Source: Larix kaempferi
Taxonomy: Eukaryota > Streptophyta > Pinopsida > Pinales > Pinaceae
Direction of reading: 5' to 3'
Assembly: GCA_027924585.1 (NCBI GenBank)
Contig: BSBM01000076.1
Location: 5,284,501 to 5,348,500 of the forward strand
DNA: 64,000 bases
The notes under the pieces: model-generated
Told to the model about the DNA's origin: nothing
Seen by the model: only the letters and a program-made list of their open reading frames with translations
Database searches by the model: none
Translations under genes and position numbers: made by a program
Part shown: piece by piece, positions 32,747 to 44,227 of the stretch
Position numbering within the stretch: position 1 is the stretch's first letter
Layout: the number at the start of each line of letters is the position of its first letter

Positions 32747-34317
32747 TCACAAAAAAAATGTGGGAGCCGCATGCTTCTCATTTGGAAACAACAAAAAGAA
32801 ACCTTTCACCAAATTTTCATCCCCATTTGACGTGGTTGAAAAAGAAGTAGGGGGTGAATAACTGTGAACCAATTTTACCTCTTTGAAACTCTTACCCATC
32901 AAAATTTTGAATGCATATTCTACATCATTGGTTGGTACAATTATTGTGAGATCATGTGCCTCCTCCAAGACTCTGCAACTCTCACCATGAGGCATCTCAC
33001 AATCCCTCTGAACAAGAACAAGTGCTTGGCTTCCTTCTTGTTTAAATGTAGCCTCTTCAAGCAAATACATATCAACATGTACCTCATGTTCCACCATCAC
33101 ATGAGGTTCCTCCTTTATAACATAAATGCTTTCATCCCTTGAATGATTGTTTGATATGTAGGAGGGTGTAAAGGACCTTTGCAACCTCTCTTGAAGTTGC
33201 TCAACATGCACCATAGATTTTTAAAGTGCATTTTTGGTGGACTCCAACTCATTTTAGAGATTGTCATTCTCTTATGCATCCTTCAAGGTTATTCCAATAT
33301 ACAAACCAACAATATCAATTAAATAATCTCTATCAGAAAGAAAATTCAAAAAATTACCTTTGGTGTCCAACATTCCCTTCTGGATTTTCTCCATGTCTTT
33401 AGGTGGATATTTCTCCTTCACACACCAACAAATTTTGAAACCAATGCATGTGTTTCATGGAGAGTATTCAAGGCCTCTTGAATCTTCTTTTGATCCATCT
33501 TCAAGGACCCTACAAGAAAATGAGGTTCTTGCAAATGAACCTCCTCTTCTTCTTCCTTGTTGCTTGGACCAACTTCATGAATCTCAAGTGATGATGGGGA
33601 AGTTGATCTTGGTTATTATTCAACTGCTACAAGGTCTTCATATCCATGGTCAATGGAAATTTGGCTTGCAGCAACACCTGCAAAAGTGATCTCTATGTCA
33701 CCAACATAGAGGTATGAGCACCCATCAATAGGTACTCATTCACAATTAAAGAATCCATCAATAGATTCTATTTGATCCATGTCCAAAGTAGAATGTGTAT
33801 CGGAATGATATTCAGTAGTTTTAATGGAATCTTCTTCATGCTCATGTGATGTTTCTTCATCTTTTTCAGAGTCACTTGGGAGTGACTTTCGATCCTCTTC
33901 ATGTAATGCTTCTTCTGCTTCACCAACTATAGAAATAGGTGGCTCATGGGTCTCCTCAATGTTTGTGGATGGTTGATTATTCCTTACTGATTTCACATAT
34001 GCACTCTTAGTCCTATATCCAAGCACCCAATTGACAAAGTCTTCAAAAGGAATGGCCTTTTGTGTCTTTCCCATCAAAGCAAGATATACTTAATATTGTT
34101 GAGGAAAAGTTTTACATGTTGCTCTCAATATTTCTAATTCATTCATAGGATTAGCCTTTGGTGTTCTGGAACATACATCTTCTTCATACACAAGGTCATA
34201 ATAATAACCCTCATCCCTTATGAAATCATAATAAGTGTTGCATGATGGAAACTCTTCCTCATACCATTCACATTCTTCTTCATATTGCTCATAGGAGTCA
34301 TCATAATAGTAAGACAT
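32747..34317 (-). pseudogene. Unknown ORF of LARD-like element
   Basis: I do not recognise this protein. From the ATG at 34317-34315, 67 bp after the LTR edge, it reads a striking Tyr/Glu-rich acidic start (MSYYYDDSYEQYEEECEWYE). One stop at 34090 is followed in the same frame by GKTQKAIPFEDFVNWVLGYRTK and a long Glu/Asp/Ser-rich stretch to 33736. After that stop the frame still reads DGCSYLYVGDIEITFAGVA. After a frameshift, 33214-32747 is open for 155 codons with acidic and valine-rich content. The position right after the PBS is where gag lies in other elements, so a highly diverged gag-like or captured protein is possible. The total would be about 520 codons. Confidence 0.55.
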
Positions 34318-34370
34318 GGCTGCAACTTCTTATTCAAAAGATGATCTTAATTCACAGGTGCAAGTACCAT

Positions 34371-34382
34371 GCTCCGATACCA
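34371..34382 (-). other. LARD-like element primer-binding site
   Basis: The minus strand reads TGGTATCGGAGC, one mismatch from the initiator tRNA-Met complement, 1 nt from the 5' LTR. Confidence 0.85.
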
Positions 34383-34383
34383 C

Positions 34384-36493
34384 TATAATGTCCCCTTTTG
34401 GAAAAATTAGGCACGCCATCACAAAATATTTCAATAGAGGCTTAAAACTTTAAACAGTGGAAGCATTCTTTCTCAAAACCCTCATTGACAATGAATTTCA
34501 CATTGATTCCATTGTTATGAGACAATTGAGGTAGCTCTAGGAAAGTGATATGGAGATTATGATTGGATTGAAAATATTATATATGTGGCTTCTTAATATT
34601 GTGTGTCTGAGGACTTTTCACAAACACTTCACATGCATCCTACTTCAGTACTTTGTCTAGTTTTGAAACTAGGAAAACTAGGAGACTAGTATTTCTTTGT
34701 CTTGTTCCAAACACCTCCAGACCTTTCCAAATTTATTCTGGAAGGACACTATGGTATTTAAAACATCCTAAAAGACCTCAAACACACAATGTTTGAATCA
34801 GAAAAATCCTTTTGACATGTTATTCAAGTCTACTCAAATTTGGCCAATTTTAAACTTTGAACTAGTGAACCCAAACTGCTCCAAATGCACCCAAATTCTT
34901 TCAAATTATGTATGGAGGGGCTTGATGGATATTATTAAATCCTAATATATCTATTAGAAACGTATTCATTCATTAAATACATTCATGTCTTTCATTTCTC
35001 AGGAAGGAAAGAAGGGGAAAAACACTAGCCTAATTCGAGGGTTAAAACCCCACTAGTCAATGACCATTTTAGATTCCCAAACACTGTACGAAATCCCCTA
35101 AATTATGAAAAGAGACTTGTATTTTATTAAGGAACTCAGGGAAACCAAAATTCATCATTAATCAGGTTCTATAGTCTGATATCACTCCCATAAAACCGAA
35201 TGTTGTGAGACATAGAAATTGCTTGGAAAATTTAACAATGGACATGGAACTTGCTTCACAAAATTTAATCAAAAACCAAAGGGTCCTGCATGTAGTATAT
35301 TGGTCATAAAAATTACATCATATGATTCTTAAAACATCATCTAAATCTCAGAGAAGGTCTAATACAAACAGATATAAAATTATTCCAAAAAGTCCATATG
35401 AAAGTAGAGGGTAAACTAGCTTGAATTGATGGTTTGATTGCAATGGTTACATCAGAGACATGGAATTACAAGATATGGCTCAAAGGTGAAGCTAAATACA
35501 ACAATATACATCATATATCATCACAATGTAGTCACAAAATCATTCTCCAAAAAAATTATTCAACTATGAGTGCGCCATCAACAAATGAACATGAGCATTG
35601 AGAGAATATTGTGAGAAAAGATAGTGGATAAAGACATGAGAGATGAAATAAAACTGTAGAGGGACTTAAACCTACAAAAAATACATTCATTAAGGTCTGT
35701 TAATAGGTCTAAGTGGCCTCTCCTCCAACCAACTTGGACAGGGATGTTTCACCTTCTAAATTGGTTCAATGGCAGCGAGGATGAACATCCACCGTGCAAG
35801 GACAAGTTAAAGCTATCCCAAATTGAAAAGATGCAAATGAAAAATGACCAAAAACTCGCCCAATTCAACTTGATCCTCTTTTAATAACCTTCTTGTCCTC
35901 CTTTCCCTCCAATAAACTCTAATTTCCCTCCTCTTGATTCATTAACTCGAATTAATGTTAATCTTGGTTGTTACATTAACCCAAGTGACACTTGGAATCC
36001 TTCATAAATATTCCTTGGGCCCCACACACCTCATGCACCCTCTTTGGATCTATTTTTATCTCTTACATGTCATAAATGTCATGATAGTTGTAAGAGAATA
36101 TGTCATAAGTGTCATAAGGTGTCATAGGGTTGTCATAGAATATGTCATTGACTAAAAATAGCCCTGTGACTTTTCACCTTCCCCATGGGAGTTATTTATC
36201 CCTCCAAATTCGAATTTGAGGATGGTTCCATGTGTAAAGGAGGAATATTCCCTCATGTGGACCCCACATATCCAGTTATGCACCCTCAAGTCCAGCTAGG
36301 ACCCATGCCACTTCATTTTGGAGCAATGAATGATTTTTCCATAATTTATTGGCTTATTTTCCACCATCAATTTAAAATTTTGAATTTCCATGAGAAACTA
36401 TAGGCCTTGGGGTTAAAATTCCCACATAACCCTTAGGAATTGGATAGGCCAACTTAATTGTTTATCTGAAATTATTTAATTAGGGACATTACA
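34384..36493 (-). repeat. LARD-like element 5' LTR
   Basis: The partner of 29103-31268, ending GGGACATTACA. The TGTCATA cluster recurs at 36066-36148. Confidence 0.9.
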
Positions 36494-36498
36494 TTCAC

Positions 36499-37492
36499 TT
36501 GTTTCTAATACTAACACTGACCCTAAATCCAAGATCACCTTAAATCCAATCATAGGTTGTCCTATAAACCTATAAAAATTACCCTCTATGACACCAAGCC
36601 ACATAGTTTCATCCTGGGTAGCTCCCTCTGAATGTATGAGCACATGTCCACTATGGAACCAGACTCCATACCCCTTGTCCTCTAGAGTTGAAATTGAAAG
36701 TAAGTTCTTCTTCAATTCTAGGATTCATCACTCCTACCACCTATAGAGTTCCTCTTGACTCTATTTGGAATAAAATTGTTCCAACCCCCTTTACTGCATG
36801 TATGGTGTCGATTCATCTATCCACATAGCAGTCTGAATCCATCTCTTAAAACTAAAGGAATATTGACCTCATCCTTGTCATATGATGAGACGATCCATTG
36901 TCCACAATACATGCTCCAATATCCTCAAACTCTGCACTATCAATACTTGAAAGATAAGTAATCAAAGAAAACTACTTCTCAAACTTCTCAGCAAAATATT
37001 CAACCTCGGTTGATGTTGCTTCTTGTGCCTCTTTTTTGCTTTTCTTCTTGTTACGACATTGTCCTGCATAGTGGCCAAACTTATGACATGCAAATCATAT
37101 CACTTTGCTCATGTCCTTCTCTTGTTCACCCTTTGACTTGGTTTTACTTGTAGAAACTTTCTTGGAACTGTTCTTTCCCTTTGCTGAAGTGGGCACATTT
37201 TCCTTATCCTCATCACCCTTATCCTGATTGTTCTGAAGAGTTTGTTTTCGAGTCTCGTCCTAGATGAATTCATCCCAAAGTCTCTCTCAATCAGGAATAT
37301 GTTCCCTGAAAACAATACACTGAAAAAATGTATTCCATGGTTTTGAAAAAACATTCAAGGCAGTTCTAACTAGTTCTACCCCTTCCACCTTTTCTTCAAC
37401 AGTCCCTAGTTGAACATGAATTCATGTCAACTTGGTAAGGTATAATGCAACTGTATCATTTTTTTTCATTGTGGTGTTTCTCAGTTTTTCAC
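36499..37492 (-). pseudogene. Copia-2 gag and protease remnant
   Basis: From 37492 the minus strand reads Copia gag from its middle: EKLRNTTMKKNDTVALYLTKL, a region ending NTFFQCIVF, a Lys-rich linker, then a CCHC-like knuckle ACHKFGHYAGQC (first cysteine position disrupted by a stop). The protease follows near 36870 as VDNGSSHHMTR, where the usual DSG reads DNG. Then come KKNLLSISTLEDKGYGVWF and IEGNFYRFIGQP, the GAG-pre-integrase lead. After LGSVLVLETSE it passes into a tail without integrase. The gag N-terminus is missing because the LTR joins directly to mid-gag. There are several stops and frameshifts. Confidence 0.75.
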
Positions 37493-38182
37493 TCTCACTC
37501 ATGTTGTACATTCAACCATTTGCCTCAATTTTTGTGCACTTATACATCAATAAATGTTGTACCTTTTTTTTCCTCAATTTTTGTGCCATATTCTCTCATG
37601 CATGTGGCCTATACAGCTCCATTAAATGTTCTATATACACCTCGATTTATATGCATAATTCCTCCTCGATTTTCGTGTAGATTTATCCTTGATTTTTGTG
37701 CAAATTTCCTCTCACACATGTGGTTGTACCTATTCAATTAATTGATTTACTTTTCCTTGGGATTCCTGCCCACTATCCTTGGAAATCACGCCTTCTTTCT
37801 TCTTGAGAAATGTGCCCTATATTGCTGCAACTTTTTCTTCTTTCTCTCTCTCCCAAACTTCTCTTCTCTCTAATGTGCCTCATCTCTGTCTAATCTCTCC
37901 TTTTATTCTCCATTAATGAATAACGACCCCAACCATATATCGCAATGGCCAAGATTAAATGCTGCCTTAAAAAAATCAACATATGTGACTTAATATCAAG
38001 TTGAGATCATTAAATCACTTAAGTATCCAAACCTTATAAACGTCACTTTTATTCATTAAATAATAAAAGTAACACACTTAACTTTATAAAGTCAAGTCAC
38101 TAGAGAGAGACATTTGTTCGATCACTTCTACATGCTAGGCATAATCATTGCAGAAGTACCCCCGAGTTACCAAAAACTAACA
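37493..38182 (-). repeat. Copia-2 5' LTR, truncated
   Basis: It is homologous to 7900-8325 plus 28640-28852 and ends CCAAAAACTAACA at 38182. It carries copies of the CTCGATTT..TGTGCA word. Its inner end, the PBS, the leader and the first ~130 gag codons are absent, indicating a deletion with one end in the LTR and the other in gag. Confidence 0.75.
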
Positions 38183-39069
38183 ATTTAGATATTCAACAAA
38201 ATAGCATCCACTATATTTTATTGGGAAACGGGTCAATATACTATAGGAGTTCTCTATTGAAAACATATAAAGGGCCAATTGGGCCTTAGCTTTGGGAAAA
38301 CTCCCTTAAGTTTTACAACAAGAAAACATTTGTGTTGGAACCCACCTTTCTTTTACCAACTTAAAAAAATAGTCCTCCTCCATCCAATTAGGGTTAAACT
38401 TAAAGGGACTTGGAGTTTTTCTCCCTATAATTGACATTTCAACAAACATAGGGAAATGATTTGACTTTCCACCAGATCCAACTTAGTGTCTAATCCTCAC
38501 TTGATCATTATTATATCTTCTGGCAAGAGAAACATATTCAACATGTTATCAATTATAATTTCCCCCCACCCTCTTGTTCCTTCAAGTAGGTATCATCTTA
38601 TTAGGCTCTACATCTTAAAGACCCACCTCCTCCATTATCTTTAGGATAAAATATAACAAAGAATTAGCCTAGTATGAGGGTCCCTAGATTTCTGCACTAC
38701 CAATAGAAAAGTTAATATTACCTCACAATATGACATTCTTTTGTCTAAAAACATTCAATTTGGAAATATTCTCCCAGTAAAGAACCCTTTTAGCATAAGG
38801 ACCATAAATTTTTATAACTATGACCTCTTTATCTAAATCTTGGGAGTATAAAGTTGCTCTCAATCATATATCAAAATACCACTAGTTAGAACATGCAAAA
38901 CCCATATCGTTCCATGCAGTCATCAACCCTCTCGGACAACCTATAACATTAATAGAAATGAATTTCCAACACCCAAACATCTTTCTATCTCAAGAACCAA
39001 TTTACTTCCATAACTTGTGGACTCCTATAGAAGTAATACATCAGGCTTATGGAACTCAATCATCCTTTC
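38183..39069 (-). pseudogene. LINE-1 ORF2 endonuclease, main part
   Basis: Minus-strand reading gives an L1-type apurinic endonuclease, which nicks target DNA for target-primed reverse transcription. It reads ERMIEFHKPDVLLL near 39050, then SKLVLEIERCLG, a KIYGPYAKRVLYWENI region, then INFSIGS, then NHFPMFVEM and FNPNWMEEDYFFKLVKERW near 38380. These match the order seen in plant LINEs (EEKPDI, YGP, NFT.S, HFP, FN..W). Several stops and frameshifts are present. The RT domain that should follow is cut off by Copia-2. The N-terminus is beyond Copia-3 at 44228-44262. Confidence 0.7.
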
Positions 39070-39593
39070 TATTAGAAAAACAAGATCGCAGAGCAATAAT
39101 AATAAACAAGATGCAAATATAAATCACATAAACACAATACAAGAGAGACACCAATATACGTTGTTCATGCAATCTGGGCTACGTCCATGGAGAAATTTCC
39201 AGTCCTTTTATTATTATGCCATCCAACAAATGAAGGGATACAACCTGCAACACATCTGCTGCAACTTCCTCTTCACTCTCTCACAGTCTCTCTTACACAA
39301 TCACATATATCTTTACAATACTAAAATACCCAGCCATATTACAATGCCTTACTTTTAAAGAGCGATTACCATGGGAAAATACCATGGGCCCGCAAATCAC
39401 CCATTATTGACCAAGTTATGACTATGAAATTACAACATTTTACAAGGCATTTTCCCGAAATTTTGGCTTCAAGAGTAGTGGGCGATGACTATATTGGGGT
39501 GAAATCCCCCCAAAACCCCCATTCATGGGCTGGGATCCAGACATAGTTGAAACACGACCTCTAAATAAGTAATATTAGGCTCCACGACCAACA
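39070..39593 (-). repeat. Copia-3 3' LTR
   Basis: It starts TATTAG (TGTTAG in the partner) and ends CCACGACCAACA. It is collinear with 43633-44222 but lacks the C-run expansion found there. Confidence 0.93.
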
Positions 39594-39606
39594 ATCTCCC
39601 ACTTTG
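39594..39606 (-). other. Copia-3 polypurine tract
   Basis: The minus strand reads CAAAGTGGGAGAT directly before the 3' LTR, the typical Copia form. Confidence 0.88.
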
Positions 39607-40762
39607 AGACTAATCACAACAACTCCATCGCTATTTCATTTGTTGGACTATGCTTTGAACCTTGGAGCTGGAAAATTTCTTATCTTCACCTTCATGATTG
39701 AATGCCAACTGAAACCTAGAAGGAACTCAGTTTCTCTCTGGTTACTACCATTTTCAACATGTCTACAAGATTTTGGCTAGTGTGTATCTTTTCCAGCTTC
39801 AATGGTTCATCTTCCATAATAGACCGTATGAAATGGTACTTGAGTTGTATATGTTTAGTATTATAATGGAAGGTTGAGTTCTTTGCAAGATGAATGGCAC
39901 TCTAGATTTCATTATACAACTTGGTATTCTCATGCTTATTACCTAATTCCTCCATGAACCTCTGTAACCAAATCATCTATTTACTAGACTTTGTAGTAGC
40001 AACATACTCCGCTTCAGTTGTTGAAAGTGAAACAACCTTTTGCAGTTTTGAAATCCAACTTACTGTTGTTCCACCTACAGTAAAAACATACCCTATGGTG
40101 CTTCTCTTGCTATCTTTATCACCGACCATATATGAATCAACATATCCCTATATAATAGTATTTGAACCTCCAAAAAATAATGCATGAGTGGTAGTACCTC
40201 TCCAATACCTAAGAATCCATTGTACTTCCTTCCAATGTTCTTTACCTAGATTGTTCATATACCTGCTCACAGCTCCCACTGCATGTGCAATATATGGTCT
40301 TGTGCACACCATGGAATACATCAAGTTGTCAATTGTTGATGAATAGGGCACCCTAGACATGTAGTATATCTCTTCCTATGTCTTGGGACACATCTCCTTA
40401 CTTAGTTTGAAATACCTAGCCAAAGGTGTACTAACTGGTTTTGCATTATGCATTATAAACCTCCCCAACATCTTTTGTATGTACTCACCCTGAGACAATG
40501 TCAATTTGTGATTTTTCTTGTCTCTTGTTATTCTCATACCAAGGACTTGCTTTATAGTACCCAAATACTTCATCGCAAATGAATTAGCTAACATCTTTTT
40601 GAGAAAATTTATATCCTGCATGTTAGACCCCGCAACAAGTATGTCATGAACATACAATAACAAGATAATATATCTTTCATTATCTATCCTCTTGAAATAA
40701 ACACAATGGTTAGAATGACATCTAATATAACCCTGTTCTATCATAAACTTGTCAAATTTCAA
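39607..40762 (-). pseudogene. Copia-3 RT C-terminal part and RNase H
   Basis: The RT part reads KFDKFMIEQGYIRCHSNHCVYF and then the active site LLLYVHDILVAGS, where the first catalytic Asp of YVDD is His (codon at 40648-40646). It continues with GMRITRDKKNHKLTLSQ and YIQKMLGRF, then the connection VPYSSTIDNLMYSMVCTRPYIAHAVGAVSRYM. RNase H follows beyond a stop at 40148: [43 protein letters not shown], and a closing LVDMLKMVVTREK at about 39700. Stops lie at 40376, 40148, near 39965 and near 39900. Confidence 0.88.
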
Positions 40763-40998
40763 ATACCACTACCTTGGAGCTTGCTTCAAGCGATACAAGC
40801 GTCTTCAACCTGCATACTAAATTCTCCTTCCCTTTGAACTCATACCCCTATGGCTGCTGCATATAAATCTCTTCCTCCAAATCCCCACAAAGAAAGGTTG
40901 TTTTTACATCTAACTATTCAATATGTAAGTATTCCACCGCCACTAGACTTAAAATAGTTCTAATTGAAGTCATTTTAACAACAGAAGAAAATATTTTA

Positions 40999-41202
40999 TC
41001 AAAATCTATACATTTCTACTGTGTAAACCCCTTTTACAACAAGTTTGTCCTTGTACCGCTTCTTTCCTCCATCTTCTTCCTTCAACTTGTAAACCAATTT
41101 ATTTTGCAATGCTCTTTTACCTATAGGAAACTTAACCAAATCCCAAGTCTGGTTTCTTACCAATGATTCCATCTCCTCATTCATACCTTGCTCCCACTTC
41201 AT
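40999..41202 (-). pseudogene. Copia-3 RT N-terminal part
   Basis: It reads KWEQGMNEEMESLVRNQTWDLV and NKLVYKLKEEDGGKKRYKDKLVVKG, the standard beginning of Copia RT. A frameshift separates it from the catalytic part that starts at 40762. The stretch between still shows the conserved EPQGYEF and LKQAPR-type motifs on the minus strand, broken by stops. Confidence 0.85.
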
Positions 41203-41367
41203 TCTATTTTACACATGCATTGCTTCTTCATAACATTTTGGTTCACCATAGTCAGTCATCAATAAATACTACATTGAAGGATAGTATCGTTCAGCAGGTC
41301 TACTTGACCCAGTAGATCTTCTAACACTTGTAGTATTTTGAGGTACCTGTTGTTGTTCTTGATTTTT

Positions 41368-42018
41368 CTACTCCTTTGGAACTTCATTTTCTTTGATTTC
41401 ATCAAGCACTGTGTACTCTGTGTTTTCCTTTTCATGTTTCTTTCCTCGCAATTGATCTTTATACATGACCCTTCCATTGAATACCACATCTATACTCCTA
41501 ATGATTTTGTTATTTTCATAATCCCATAAGCGATAACCAAAATCATCAACCCCATATCCAATAAAGGTACATTTCTGGGATTTAGCCTCAAGCTTTGTTC
41601 TATTTTCTTTATCAATATGGAAAAATGCTTCACAACCAAAGGTTTTCATAAATGATTAGTTTACCTTTTTACAAGTCCATGCCTCCTCTAGAATCCCACG
41701 ATCCAAAGCACTTGAAGGCCCTCTATTTATTAAGTAAACAGTAGTATCTACAACATCTTCCCAAAACTGCAAGGGAAACCCTGCATGCAATCTCATGCAC
41801 CTTGCATGCTCCATGATTGTCATGTTCATCCTTTCTGACACACCATTTTCTTGTGGTGTTCCTGATACTGTCTTCTCTCTACGAATCCCGTGGTATGAAC
41901 AGTAACTATCAAACGCATTGCCACAGTATTCACCTCCATTATCAGATCTGAAACACTTCAACCTTTTTCCTGTCTCATTCTCAACCAAAACTTTCCACTT
42001 CTTAAAAGTAGCAAACAC
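41368..42018 (-). pseudogene. Copia-3 integrase, C-terminal half
   Basis: Open segments 42018-41656 and 41649-41368 are in one frame. It has D in RSDNGGEY and E in NGVSERMN, followed by FWEDVVDTTVYLINRGPSSALD and GCEAFFHIDKENRTKLEAKSQKCTFIGY, the typical end of Copia integrase. The first catalytic Asp and the HHCC finger lie upstream (42030-42330) in a region with several stops and shifts. Confidence 0.88.
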
Positions 42019-42339
42019 ATCATATTTATGTTTAATGTAATAAACCCAAGTTTTTATAGTTGCATCATCAATAAAAGCAACATAATAACAAGAGACACAA
42101 AGAAATTATACCTGATTCGGTCCCCATACATTTATATGCACAAGCTCTAACTTTTCACTCTTCTTTTGTTTTCGAACCCTAATAAATATGACTCTCTTCT
42201 ATTTTCCATAAACACAATTCTCATAGAATTCCAAACTTACCTGCTTCAGATTTGGCAGCAAATTCCTTGAGTGGAGAATCTGCATCCCCTTCTCACTCAT
42301 GTGGCCAAGCCTATGATTCTACAATGTTGTATATATTCA

Positions 42340-43559
42340 TGTGGAATTTAAAGAGATAGAACATATAGTATTATGAGGACATAAATACAACGTACCTATC
42401 ATGTCTCATTTTTCTATCACCATTGATCCTTTAGTGATGTTCCACCACGTTTATCCAAACATAGATAAACATTGACCATCTCCCAAATGCCCTGTTGAGA
42501 TCAGATTTATTTTCATAGCGGGAATATGCCTTACATTTTTCAGCATCCATTCACCTCCATTCTTTAAATTTATATGTACCTTACCCATTCCAACAATTTT
42601 ATATGGTTCATCATCACCCAATAAAACATGTCCAAAATCACCTAGAACATAATCATGAAAGAATTTCCTATGGGGTGTAGCATGACATGAAGCCCCAGAA
42701 TCTACTACCTAGTAATCACTAGTACCATATCTAATGCAATAATCAAAACATCTTGTAACACATCACCTGCTACATTTGCTTCCTGAGTAGTTGCATGTTG
42801 TCCATCTCCTTTATTCTTTAGAGATCTACAATCTTTCTTTAGATGTCCTTTATTTCCACAGTTATAGAACTTTATCTTCCCCGGTATGGAATTGGATCTT
42901 CCCTTCCTGGACTTGTTGCGATTACCTGACTCTTTCCTCTCTCCCTTTGTATTCCCTCGCTCTCCATGGTCAATGCATTACCTGATGTCTCACCCATGAT
43001 TTTCCTTCGCATTTCCTCATTAAGAATAACACCAACAACATCATCAAATTTCAAAGTGTTTGAACCAGATACAAAGTTACTTACATCCATGACCAAGCCA
43101 TTCCATCTTTCTAGCAATTAGCACAAGATTAAAAGATCCCTAACCTCATCATCAATGTTCACTTTTACATAATTGAGTTGATTTGTAATCATATTAAATT
43201 CATTTAAATGATCCACCTTCTGACATCTTCATATTAAATAAAATATTCATTAGAAATACCTTGTTGGAGGCCGAGGGTTTTTCATACAGTTTACCCAATG
43301 CACTCATCAGACCCTTTGTTGTCTTTTCTTTTGAGATATCGAAAGCCACCGACAAATCCATGCACAACCGTATTGTTCCCAATGCCTTTTTGTCAAGAAC
43401 CTCCCATTCTTCATCCTTCATAATCCTCGATTGTTTTTCTTTTCTTCCCAATGGTAGGAATAGATCCTTCTAATACAGATAGTCCTCCATTTGCATCTTC
43501 CATAATCGGTAGTTTTGGACATTAAATTTCTCGACCTTAAACTTTCCTTCTTCCGCCAT
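42340..43559 (-). pseudogene. Copia-3 gag and protease
   Basis: Gag starts at the ATG 43559-43557 (MAEEGKFKVEKF), 74 bp inside the LTR, with NYRLWKMQMEDYLY and, after a TAG, KDLFLPLGRKEKQS. Then GALGK-type LYEKPSASNKVFLMNILFNMKM ends at a stop at 43200. 43117-42872 continues gag, followed by the CCHC knuckle CGNKGHLKKDC near 42840. The protease is at about 42700 with VVDSGASCHATPHR, then LGDDEPYKIVGMGKV and MKINLISTGHL. It is broken by stops and at least one frameshift. Confidence 0.85.
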
Positions 43560-43619
43560 TACTCTCACTCAAACTAGGAACCTTCTTTCCTGCGAGTTTA
43601 TCTGCCATATAGACCTTTG

Positions 43620-43631
43620 GCTCTGATACCA
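43620..43631 (-). other. Copia-3 primer-binding site
   Basis: The minus strand reads TGGTATCAGAGC, an exact complement of the initiator tRNA-Met 3' end, 1 nt from the 5' LTR. Confidence 0.93.
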
Positions 43632-43632
43632 A

Positions 43633-44222
43633 TTGTTAGAAAAATAGGATCACAGAGCAATAACAATAAACAAGATGCAAATATAAATCACATAAACACA
43701 ATACAAGAGAGACACCAATATACGTGGTTCACCCAATATGAGCTACATCCACAAAGAAATTTTCAATCCTTTTATTATTATACCATCCAACAAATGAAGG
43801 GATACAACCTGCAGCACATCCGCTGCAACTTCCTCTTCACTCTCTCACAGTCTCTCTTACACAATCACAGAGATATTTACAATACTACAATACCTATCCG
43901 TATTACAATGCCTTCCTTTTAAAAAACGATTACCATGGGAAAATACCATGGGCCCATAAATCACCCATTATTGACCAAGTTATGACTATGAAATTACAAC
44001 ATTTTACAAGGCATTATTTCTAAAATTTTCACAACGGGGGAACTGCCCCCGAACCCCCGCTAGGGGGGGATCCTAAAATGTAGTCTCCCCCCCCCCCCTA
44101 TAACCCCCATGGAGACTATATTGGGGGGAAAATACCCCCCAAAACCCCCCGTCATGGGATGGGATCCAGACACGGCTCAAACACGACCTCTGAATAAGGA
44201 AGATCAGGCTCCACAACCAACA
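43633..44222 (-). repeat. Copia-3 5' LTR
   Basis: It starts TGTTAGAAAAATAGG and ends CCACAACCAACA. At 590 bp it is 66 bp longer than its partner, mostly from G- and C-runs at 44030-44150. Confidence 0.93.
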
Positions 44223-44227
44223 CTTTC

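Larger units (their letters stand above)
29103..36493 (-). mobile_element. Non-autonomous LTR element with 2.1-kb LTRs (LARD-like)
   Basis: LTRs are 29103-31268 and 34384-36493, with inverted tips TGTARTGTCCC / GGGACATTACA. The TSD TTCAC is at 29098-29102 and 36494-36498, and the orientation is minus. The PBS fits initiator tRNA-Met and a G-rich PPT is present. The 3.1-kb interior has no protease, integrase or RT, only one long decayed ORF of unknown family. This fits a large retrotransposon derivative moved by another element. It sits in the interior of Copia-2. Confidence 0.92.
39070..44222 (-). mobile_element. Ty1/copia LTR retrotransposon (Copia-3)
   Basis: LTRs are 39070-39593 and 43633-44222. 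The TSD CTTTC is at 39065-39069 and 44223-44227. The PBS matches initiator tRNA-Met exactly and the PPT is CAAAGTGGGAGAT. The order on the minus strand is gag, protease, integrase, RT, RNase H. It has many stops, at least one frameshift, and a changed RT active site. It inserted into the start of a LINE ORF2. Confidence 0.95.
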
